Shown in pieces: positions 37,377-45,400 of a stretch of 64,000 nt of DNA. Source of the DNA: a bacterium (GTDB lineage: Bacteria; Krumholzibacteriota; Krumholzibacteriia; LZORAL124-64-63). The notes under the pieces were generated by a model, which saw only the letters and a program-made list of their open reading frames with translations, was not told where the DNA came from and searched no databases. The DNA lies in assembly GCA_016719645.1 (NCBI GenBank), contig JADJYS010000001.1, positions 1 to 64,000 of the forward strand, written 5' to 3'. Numbering within the stretch: the first letter of the stretch is position 1; each line of letters begins with the position of its first letter. A program made the translations under genes and the position numbers.

Positions 37377-38366
37377 ATGGATGCGACCTTGACGATGCCC
37401 CCCGCGCGCCGGCGGCCGATCCCGGCCCGCCGGCTGCTGTGCGCGCTGCTGTCGGCAGTCGCGCTCGGCCTGGCCGGCTGCGGCCCTTCCGACCGGGACC
37501 GCGAGCCGGCGCCGGCCGCCTCGCGGGCCCGCGACGTCCCGCCGCGGCCCGCGCCCGCCGTCCCGCCGCCGCCGTCGCTGACCGACCTGCTCGGCCCCCT
37601 GGACCAGCCGACGATCGCGATCGTCGTGGACGACTGGGGGCACCGCCGCGACGCCACCACCCGCGGCTTCGCCGAGCTGGACTTCCCGCTGACCTTCTCC
37701 ATCCTGCCGGGGCTGCGCTTCTCCCGCCAGGACGCCCTGCAGGCGACGCCGCTCGCCCTGCCTGCCGGGGACGACGGCGGGACGCCCTCCGGCCCGCCCC
37801 CGCGGCGCCGCCGCGAGATCATGCTGCACCTGCCGATGGAGCCCGAGGGGTATCCTGACCACAACCCGGGACCGGACCCGCTGCGGCTCGGCATGGGTCG
37901 GGGGGAGGTCGCCGCGATCCTGGACGCGGCGCTGGCGGGGGTGCCGGGCGCCCGCGGCCTCAACAACCACATGGGCAGCGCCGCCACCGCCGACGCGGCC
38001 CTGATGTCGGCCCTGGCCGACGAGCTGGCCGCGCGCGGGATGTACTTCCTGGACAGCCTGACCACGCCGCACTCGGTCGCCGCCGCCCGGATGCGCGCCG
38101 CCGGCGTGCCCACGCTCGTGAACCGCATCTTCCTGGACCAGAGCGTGACCAGCCGGGAGCAGGTCCGCGAGCTGCTCGCCCGGCTCGTGAAGTCCGCGCG
38201 GGCGCGGGGCGCCGCGGTGGGCATCTGCCACCCCTACCCCGAGACGCTGGCGATCCTGAGCGAGGAACTGCCGCGGCTGCGCGACGAGGGGCTGCGGATG
38301 GTCACCGCGTCGGAGCTGCTGGCGCTGGAGGCGGAGCGCCGCGCCGCGCACGGGGCGCTGCCGTGA
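37377..38366 (+). CDS. Divergent polysaccharide deacetylase family lipoprotein
   Basis: A 329-residue protein with a lipoprotein signal (LSAVALGLAGC, Cys32). After a Pro-rich linker the divergent polysaccharide deacetylase (YibQ-type) domain begins: TIAIVVDDWGHRRD, FPLTFSILPGLRFSRQ, REIMLHLPMEPEGYPDHNPGPDPL, GLNNHMGSAATAD, MYFLDSLTTPHSVAAARM and AVGICHPYPETLAIL. The NodB-like fold is clear. The catalytic metal ligands of true deacetylases are only partly kept in this family and activity is often untested. It couples by a GTGA overlap to a ferredoxin-domain protein. Confidence 0.85.
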   Translation: MDATLTMPPARRRPIPARRLLCALLSAVALGLAGCGPSDRDREPAPAASRARDVPPRPAPAVPPPPSLTDLLGPLDQPTIAIVVDDWGHRRDATTRGFAELDFPLTFSILPGLRFSRQDALQATPLALPAGDDGGTPSGPPPRRRREIMLHLPMEPEGYPDHNPGPDPLRLGMGRGEVAAILDAALAGVPGARGLNNHMGSAATADAALMSALADELAARGMYFLDSLTTPHSVAAARMRAAGVPTLVNRIFLDQSVTSREQVRELLARLVKSARARGAAVGICHPYPETLAILSEELPRLRDEGLRMVTASELLALEAERRAAHGALP

Positions 38367-39361
38367 CGCGCGCCGGGGTCGTCTACCACGCGCCGCTGAC
38401 CGGGGCCGCGGACGCCGCGACCGTCAGCGGCCGGGCGGCGCAGCTGGTCGAGGCGGTCCTGGGCGACCTGGAGCTGCCGCGCGACCTGCCCCTGGCCTAC
38501 CACCTGCAGGACCACAACCGGCGGCGCGCCGAGGAGCAGTTCCTGGGCTGGACGGTGCCGGTGCTGGACCGCCTGCGCGAGCGCGGCCACGCGCTGACCA
38601 CGCTGGCGCCCGCGGCGTCCCCGAGCCGGGATGCCGTCGGGGTGCCGCTGCAGGACGCGGCCGTGCCCTTCGCCTCCCTGGCCCGCGACGCGCACGCGGC
38701 CCCCGGCCTGCTCATCGGCCTGCGCCTGGAGAGCCACCCGCGATCCGGGCTGGCCGGGGCGGTGCGGGCCACGGCGCTGGCCTGCGCCTCGGCCGAAGGG
38801 AAGCTCGCCCTGCAGTCGGGGGTCCAGCCGCGGATCGAGCGCTCCGTCTGCGGCGGCTGCGGCATGTGCGTGACGCTCTGCGGCAACGACGGCGTGCGCC
38901 ACAACGGCCACGTGGCGGTGATCCGCCCCGAGACCTGCCTCGCCTGCGGCGACTGCCTGGCCGAGTGCCACACCGGCGCCCTGAAGTTCCCCGAGGGCGG
39001 AGGCGACATCCTGCAGGCGCGCCTGGGCGCCTACGCGGCCGCGGTCGTGCGCGGCAAGCCGCGCCGGGGCGTCTGGCTGGCCTTCCTGCTGGGCGAGCCC
39101 CAGCGCCGGGCCGTCAACCTGGCCCGGGCCGCCGCCCTGCCCGACCTCGGCGTGCTGGCCGCGGCCGACCCCGTCGCCCTGGACCTCGCCGCCGCGTCCC
39201 TGCTGGAGGGCGCGCTCGGCCGGGACTGGCCCGCCGTCTGCCACCCCGGCCTCGCTGCGGGGGCGGACCCGCTGGCCGCGGCCCGCGAGGCGGCCAGGTT
39301 GGGGGCGGGCGGTCCGGAAGCCGGCGGCGCCGCCGTCCCCCGCCTCGTCACGGTGGGGTGA
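38363..39361 (+). CDS. DUF362-like protein with two [4Fe-4S] ferredoxin motifs
   Basis: A 332-residue cytoplasmic protein starting at GTG 38363. The first ~150 residues resemble DUF362 (VVYHAPLTGAAD, GLLIGLRLESH). Two ferredoxin clusters follow, CGGCGMCVTLC near residue 170 and CLACGDCLAEC near 195, with the usual closing cysteines. A C-terminal segment (LGVLAAADPVALDLAAASLLE) matches DUF362 proteins, which often carry a ferredoxin insert. The reaction is unknown; electron transfer or a redox switch is plausible. Its coupling with a periplasmic deacetylase is unexpected. Confidence 0.8.
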   Translation: MTRAGVVYHAPLTGAADAATVSGRAAQLVEAVLGDLELPRDLPLAYHLQDHNRRRAEEQFLGWTVPVLDRLRERGHALTTLAPAASPSRDAVGVPLQDAAVPFASLARDAHAAPGLLIGLRLESHPRSGLAGAVRATALACASAEGKLALQSGVQPRIERSVCGGCGMCVTLCGNDGVRHNGHVAVIRPETCLACGDCLAECHTGALKFPEGGGDILQARLGAYAAAVVRGKPRRGVWLAFLLGEPQRRAVNLARAAALPDLGVLAAADPVALDLAAASLLEGALGRDWPAVCHPGLAAGADPLAAAREAARLGAGGPEAGGAAVPRLVTVG

Positions 39362-39397
39362 CCCGGGGACGCCCGGATCCCCCAGCCGGGATTGCGG

Positions 39398-39426
39398 TTG
39401 ACCCGTCCCCGGCCGCTGTCTATAAT
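39398..39426 (+). promoter_or_regulatory. Consensus promoter of secDF
   Basis: TTGACC (39398-39403), 17-nt spacer, TATAAT (39421-39426). It is the best sigma70-type match in the window and defines a leader of about 145 nt. Confidence 0.7.
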
Positions 39427-39485
39427 GAGCGGCGCTGTTCCGGCGGCTTCCAGCGGGTGCGGCCGCTCGGAACGTCCCCTTTCCG

Positions 39486-39509
39486 AGCACGTTACGGCGT
39501 GTTTTTTTT
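39486..39509 (+). promoter_or_regulatory. Terminator-like hairpin in the secD leader (candidate attenuator)
   Basis: A 6-bp stem AGCACG/CGTGTT with loop TTACGG is followed by an unbroken T run to 39509. It lies ~60 nt into the leader and 70 nt before the secD ATG. A second stem-loop, GTTCCG/CGGAAC with inner AGCGG/CCGCT, lies just upstream (39437-39473). The pair resembles an attenuation arrangement. Confidence 0.4.
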
Positions 39510-39580
39510 GCGCGCACGGAGGCGGCCCCGCGACGCCGCCGTGCCGCAACCGTTCGGCCCGAGAACTTAAAGAGGCGCTC

Positions 39581-41272
39581 ATGAACCGATCCCAGACCGT
39601 GCAGTCGCTGCTGATCGCCGTGCTGGTGCTGCTCTCCCTGTGGGGGCTCTACCCGACGTGGCGGGCCTCGCAGGTGGACGACCAGATGCTGGCCCGCGCA
39701 GCCTCGGACCCCGCCCTCCAGGCCAAGATCGACGGCTGGAAGGCGAAGGCGATCCGCAAGGGGCTCGACCTCCAGGGTGGGATGTACCTGGTGCTGGAGG
39801 TCAACACCGAGGGCATGTCCGGCGCCCAGGCCAGCGACGCCCTGAACCGCGTCGTGGAGATCCTGCGCAACCGCGTCGACCAGTTCGGCGTCAGCGAGCC
39901 CGACATCAAGCCGATGGGCGACAACCGCATCATCGTGCAGCTGCCCGGCCTGCAGGACGCCGCGCGCGCCAAGAGCCTGATCGGCTCGACCGCCCGACTC
40001 GAGTTCCGCCTGGTGCGCCCCTGGGAGGACGCCGCGTTCGTCGCCACCAAGCTGGACGAGGCCCTGAAGGTCGCGGCCGGCCCGGCCGCGACGGCCGAAC
40101 CCGCGGCCGCCGCGGACGCCGCCGCGACGCAGGCCGCCCCCGGCGCCGACGAGGCGCTGGACGACCTGCCCGCCCTGCCGAGCGCGCAGGACGCCTCCGA
40201 CCCGGCGGGCGGGGAGCGCCCCTTCACGAGCCGCGTCATCGTGGACGAGCAGCTGGCCCAGTACGGCGGCAGCTACATGTTCGTGCCGTCGGAGTCCGTG
40301 GACGAGGTGCGCCGCCTGCTGGCCGGCCCCGCGGCGCGCGTGATCCCGCGCGACATGGAGCTGCAGTTCGGCATGGACGAGCGCTCGCCCTTCGGCCAGC
40401 CGGGCGTGTTCCTGTTCCTGCTGGACCGCACGCCGTCGCTGACCGGCGACCGCCTGACCACCGCCACCAGCAAGCCCGACTCCGAGAAGCCGGGCATGTT
40501 CCAGGTCAACTTCTCGCTCGACCGCCGCGGCTCGCGCATCTTCGGCGAGACCACCGGCGCCAACGAGGGCCGCTTCCTGGCCATCAGCCTGGACGGCAAG
40601 GTGAAGTCGGCGCCCCAGATCATCACCAAGATCACCGACTCCGGCTCGATCACCGGCGCCTTCACCAGCGCCCAGGCCAGCGACCTCGCGCTGATGCTGC
40701 GCGCCGGCGCCCTGCCCGTGGACGTGCGCATCGAGGAGGAGCGGACCGTCGGCCCGAGCCTCGGGCGCGACTCCATCGCCCAGGGCCTCAAGGCCGGCTG
40801 GATCGGCGCGGTCATCGTCGTGGTGTTCATGGTCGTCTACTACCAGGCCGTGGGCCTGGTCGCCGTGCTGGCCCTGGTCGTCAACATGCTGATCATGATG
40901 GCGACGCTGGCCCAGTTCGGCCTGGTGCTGACCCTGCCCGGCATCGCGGGCATCTTCCTGACCATCGGCATGGCGGTGGACGCCAACGTGCTGATCAACG
41001 AGCGCATCCGCGAGGAGCTGCGGCGCAACAAGACGGCCCGCGCCGCGGTCGACGCCGGCTACCAGAACGCGACGCGCACCATCATCGACTCCAACGTGAC
41101 GACGCTGATCGTGGGCGTCGTGCTGCTCTGGTTCGGCACCGGCCCGATCAAGGGCTTCGCCGTGACCCTGAGCATCGGCATCCTGACGAGCATGTTCACC
41201 GCGCTGGTGCTGACGCGGGTCGTCCTGGAAGCGTACACGCGCAACCGCGCGAACGCGACGTTGCGAATCTGA
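39581..41272 (+). CDS. secD: Protein translocase subunit SecD
   Basis: A 563-residue RND-fold accessory subunit of the Sec translocon that uses the proton gradient to help pull exported proteins through. It has an N-terminal helix (LLIAVLVLLSLWGLYP), the D1 motif IRKGLDLQGGMYLVLEV, and NRVDQFGVSEPDIKPMGDNRIIVQLPG. A long periplasmic region contains a low-complexity Ala-rich insert (~residues 165-210). The C-terminal helices carry LGRDSIAQGLKAGWIGA, GMAVDANVLINERIREELRR and a run ending near FTALVLTRVVLE. ATG 39581 follows AGAGGCG. secF follows. Confidence 0.97.
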   Translation: MNRSQTVQSLLIAVLVLLSLWGLYPTWRASQVDDQMLARAASDPALQAKIDGWKAKAIRKGLDLQGGMYLVLEVNTEGMSGAQASDALNRVVEILRNRVDQFGVSEPDIKPMGDNRIIVQLPGLQDAARAKSLIGSTARLEFRLVRPWEDAAFVATKLDEALKVAAGPAATAEPAAAADAAATQAAPGADEALDDLPALPSAQDASDPAGGERPFTSRVIVDEQLAQYGGSYMFVPSESVDEVRRLLAGPAARVIPRDMELQFGMDERSPFGQPGVFLFLLDRTPSLTGDRLTTATSKPDSEKPGMFQVNFSLDRRGSRIFGETTGANEGRFLAISLDGKVKSAPQIITKITDSGSITGAFTSAQASDLALMLRAGALPVDVRIEEERTVGPSLGRDSIAQGLKAGWIGAVIVVVFMVVYYQAVGLVAVLALVVNMLIMMATLAQFGLVLTLPGIAGIFLTIGMAVDANVLINERIREELRRNKTARAAVDAGYQNATRTIIDSNVTTLIVGVVLLWFGTGPIKGFAVTLSIGILTSMFTALVLTRVVLEAYTRNRANATLRI

Positions 41273-41327
41273 ACGGACGCCGCGCGGCGCGAGCGGGGGC
41301 CCCCGGGCCCCGGGAGAGGATTCCGGC

Positions 41328-42254
41328 ATGCAGTTCTTCAAGCAGACGAACGTCCGGTTCAGCGCGATGTTCCGGTACACGATCATCGTGTCCGGGCTGC
41401 TGATCGTCGCGGGCCTGGTCTCGCTGGTCGCCCACGGCGGTCCCCGCCTGAGCATCGACTTCACCGGCGGCACCGTGCTGCAGGTGAAGATGGCGCCGGC
41501 GCCGGACATCGGGCGCGTCCGCTCGCTGCTCGAGAGCGGCGGCTATGCGGGCGTCCAGGTCCAGGACTTCGGATCCGCCGACGAGTTCCTGATCACCTTC
41601 ACCGGGACCGCCAAATCGGGTTCCGAGCTGGACACCGCCGGCGCGATGAAGGCCGTCCTGGAGCAGGGGCTGCCCGGCACCGCGGTCGAGATGCGCCGCG
41701 AGGAGTCGGTGGGGCCGAAGATCGGCGGCGAGCTGAAGACGGCCGCCTTCAACTCGATGGTCGCGGCCCTGGGCCTGATCATCATCTACGTCTCGGTCCG
41801 CTTCATCTTCAAGTACGGCATCGCCGCCGTCATCGCCCTGATCCACGACGTGACGATCACGCTGGGCGTGTTCTCGATGCTGAACAAGGAGATCTCGCTC
41901 AGCATCATCGCGGCGTTCCTGACGATCGTCGGCTACTCGATCAACGACACGATCGTGGTCTTCGACCGCATCCGCGAGAACATGAAGCTGCGCAAGCGCG
42001 GCGAGTCCTACGCGGCGGTGGTCGACCGCTCGATCAACGAGACGCTGAGCCGCACCGTCATCACCTCGCTGACGACGGTCATGGTCTCGGCGATGCTCTA
42101 CTTCTTCGGCGGCCCGGTGATCCACGACTTCACCTTCGCGCTGACCTTCGGCATCGTCATCGGCACCTACTCGTCGGTGTTCGTCGCGGCGCCGATCCTG
42201 GTCTGGTGGCACGAGAAGCGCGTCGCGGACCCGCGGCGGCGCGAGGCCATGTGA
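41328..42254 (+). CDS. secF: Protein translocase subunit SecF
   Basis: A 308-residue partner of SecD. It shows LSIDFTGGTVLQVKM (the SecF counterpart of the D1 motif), EESVGPKIGGELKTAAFNSM, ALIHDVTITLGVFSMLNKEISL, AAFLTIVGYSINDTIVVFDRIRENM and SRTVITSLTTVMVSAMLYFFGG. Six helices are expected. ATG 41328 has GAGAGGA upstream. A good intrinsic terminator follows, closing the secDF unit. Confidence 0.97.
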   Translation: MQFFKQTNVRFSAMFRYTIIVSGLLIVAGLVSLVAHGGPRLSIDFTGGTVLQVKMAPAPDIGRVRSLLESGGYAGVQVQDFGSADEFLITFTGTAKSGSELDTAGAMKAVLEQGLPGTAVEMRREESVGPKIGGELKTAAFNSMVAALGLIIIYVSVRFIFKYGIAAVIALIHDVTITLGVFSMLNKEISLSIIAAFLTIVGYSINDTIVVFDRIRENMKLRKRGESYAAVVDRSINETLSRTVITSLTTVMVSAMLYFFGGPVIHDFTFALTFGIVIGTYSSVFVAAPILVWWHEKRVADPRRREAM

Positions 42255-42276
42255 CCGACCCGTCAGCTGCCTCTCG

Positions 42277-42305
42277 AGGGCGCCCTGCGGGGCGCCCTTT
42301 TTCTT
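42277..42305 (+). terminator. Intrinsic terminator after secF
   Basis: A 9-bp perfect G/C stem (42277-42285 with 42290-42298), loop TGCG, then TTTTTCTT. Confidence 0.9.
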
Positions 42306-42405
42306 GGCCCCCGCCCGGCGCCGGAACGCGCGGGGCGGAACCGGCGTTTCCGGCGGGCCGCCCGTGAGGTAAGATCGACGTCAACCTGTCGCCGGGGGAG
42401 CCACC

Positions 42406-45400
42406 TTGCCGCGCCGCGCCCGCACCTGGACCGCCGTCGCCCTGCTGCTGCTGCTGGGCCAGGGCGTCGTGCTCGCCGTGGCCGGCGCCGCGGCGCCGGG
42501 GCCGCGCGTCGTCGGCGCGCTGGCCCTGGCGGCCGCCGTGGCGGCTGTCGTCGCCCTGCGGGCCGGCGCGCCGCGCCGGCGGGCGCTGCGGCTCGGCGCG
42601 GCGGCCTCCCTGCTGCTGGGCGGCCTGTGGCTCGCCGCGCCGCCCGACGCGGGGCGCGACGACCGCTGGGAACGCGAGCGCCAGACGGGTCTCGACGCCG
42701 AACTGCGCCGCGTCCAGGCCGTCGTGCCGCGCCTGGCCGCGATGGCCGACAGCCTGGTCGCGGCGGAAGCGCGGGGGCTGCGCGAGGGGGCCGTCCCCGA
42801 CCTCGCGGCCCTGCGCCGCAGCTGGGAGGGCCGCGTGCCCGGCGGCGACCGGTTCCCCCTGGCGCTGGCGATCTGGCGCGATGGGGAGCGGTTGGATTGG
42901 AGCGGCGAACTGGAGCCCTTCCCCTTGGGCGGCGGCGCCCGCGAGGTGCGCGAAGGGCGCGCCGGCTGGTACTGGCGAGGCACCACCGAGGTCGGCGGCG
43001 ACCTCCTGGAGTGGCAGGTGCGGCTGCTCGCGGCCGACGGCTCCGGCCTGCCGCCCGGCGTCGCCTCGGCCGGCCTGGTCGAGGCGGTCGCGCCGGCGCA
43101 AGCCGGCTGGCAGGGCAACGCCCGCCGCGGCTTGTGGCGCGTGGCGGACATCGCCCTGGACAGCGCGCCCGGCGACATGGGCCTGACCTTCCTGCGCCTC
43201 AACTACGCGGCGCCGCCGCGGGCCGCCGACCGGTCCGCCGCCGCCGCCCGCGCGACGGCCGCGATCCTGGCGCTGTGGGCCGTGGCGATCGCGGGGTTCG
43301 GCCGCAGCCTGGCCGGCACGGCGGGGGCCGTCGCCGGACTCGCCTGCGGCCGGATGCTGTGGCTGCTGGCGGGACTGGCGGCCTGGCTGCGCCAGGCGTT
43401 CCCCGCCACGGCGGCCGATCGCGGTCCCGGTTCCCTGGGCAGCCTGCTGGATCCGACCTACTTCGCGACGCGTTGGGGGGGCGGGCTGTTCGGCACGACC
43501 CTGGACGCCCTGCTCACCTGCGCGCTGCTGGCGCTCGTGCTCGCGGCCGCGGCGCGGGCCTGGCGGCACCTGCGCGCGGGTGACGCTGCGGGCGCGTCCC
43601 GCCGCATCGGGGCGGTGGCGCTGCTGTCGGGCGGGTTCGCCGTGGCGATGCTCTGGCTGCTCGCGGAGCTCGCCATCCACCTGGCCGAGGGCGCCAACGC
43701 CCGGCTCATCGGGCCGAAGGTCCAGCTCGGGCACCTGTCGTTCTGGATCCTGCACCTGGCCCTGCTGATGCCGTCCCTGGGCCTGGCCGCCTGGCTGGCC
43801 GGAGCGGTGGACGGGCTGCGCGGCCGCCGCGGCGCGGGGCCGGCCTACCTGGCCGGCGCGGTGCTGGGCGCCGTGGTCCTGGCCGCGACCGGCGCCGGCG
43901 GGAACGGCGGCGCTTCGGTCGCGGCCTGGATCGTGGCGCCGGCCGCCGCCGTCCTGGCGGCGCTGGCCTGGTGGGGCGGCCGCTGGCGCCCGGCGGCCGA
44001 CGACCCGGTGCGCCGCCTGGCCTGGCTGCTGCCCGTCCTGGCGGCCGTGGCCTGGAACTACGTCTCGCTGGCCCGCGGCTACGCGGCGGGCGAGGCGGCG
44101 TGGCTGCAGGCCAAGGCCGACGAGATCGTGCAGCCCCAGCAGGACTGGGTGCGCTTCCTGCTGGAAGACCTGCTGGCCGAAATTTCCGTGTCGGCCGCGG
44201 AGCTGCGCGACGTGCCGGACGCCCACGCGCCCGACGCCGCCGCGCTCTGGCGCCACTGGTCGGCCTACACCCTGTGGCGCGAGGCGCGCATCGACGAGCT
44301 GCGGCTGCCCTGCCTGCTGGAACTGCTGGACGACGAGGGCGCGCCGGTCAGCCGCTTCGCCTCGGGGTTCTTCCGCGACCAGGGCTACGAGATCGGCAGC
44401 CGGTCGGCGTGGGAGAGCGGGCGCCCGCTGAACCTGGGCCCGGGGCGTTCGGCCCCCCTGTACCTGCAGACCGAGAGCCGGCGCTACGCCGCCGGCGACG
44501 AGCACGTGCTGCGGGGCGAGGTCGCCGGACCCGGCGGCACCGGCTGGATCAGCCTCGAGCTGCCCGCGCGGTCCCTGCGCTGCGCGACGCTCCTGGACCG
44601 GCTGTCGGGTGCGGATCTCGACGCCGCCCCGGGCGGTTACGCCCCCCGGCTCGAGGTCGACCAGCCGCTGCTGCTGATGCGCGGCGACGCCCGCGGCTGG
44701 CGCGACACGGGCGGCGCGCCGGCGCCCGACGGGGGTTCCGAAGCGGCGATCGCCCGCCTGCGCGCCGACGGCGGCTGGGGCCGCATCCGCGTGGAGGGGC
44801 AGCTGTACCGCTGCCTCTGGCGCGACGGCGACGGCGGCGAGGGCTTCCTGCTCGGCGTGCGCATCCCGGGCTTCGGCGACCGCCTGCTCGACCTGTCGCG
44901 GCTGGCCCTGCTGGACCTGCTGCTGGCGGGCGGGCTCGGGCTGATCGCGCTGGCCGTGTCCCTGGCCCTGCGCCGGCGCGTGCCGGGAGGGCTGGGCTTC
45001 CAGGAGCGCTTCCTGGCGGTGTCGCTGGTGCTGGGCCTGCTGCCGCTGCTGCTGGCCGGCACCTTCATCGACCGCCTGAGCCGCGAGTGGCTGGCCGAGG
45101 GCGCGCGCGACGTGGCGCGCGGCGGCATGGAGGCGGCCGAGGAGCAGCTGCAGGGCCTGCTGGCCGAGCAGGCCCGCGCCCTGGCGGCGAGCGACTACAT
45201 CGCCGACCTGCTGGCCAGCCGCCTGTCCGGCCAGCGCCCGCTGGGCCCCTTCGCCACGCGCCAGGGCATGATCTTCGCCGCCGACGGCGAGCTGCTGCTG
45301 GACGAGACGCTCAGCGACCTCGACCGCGGCGAGGCCGCCCTGCTGCTCGAGCAGGCCCGCTCCTCGTCGCTCGTGCTGGTGCGCGACGACCTGGGCGTCT

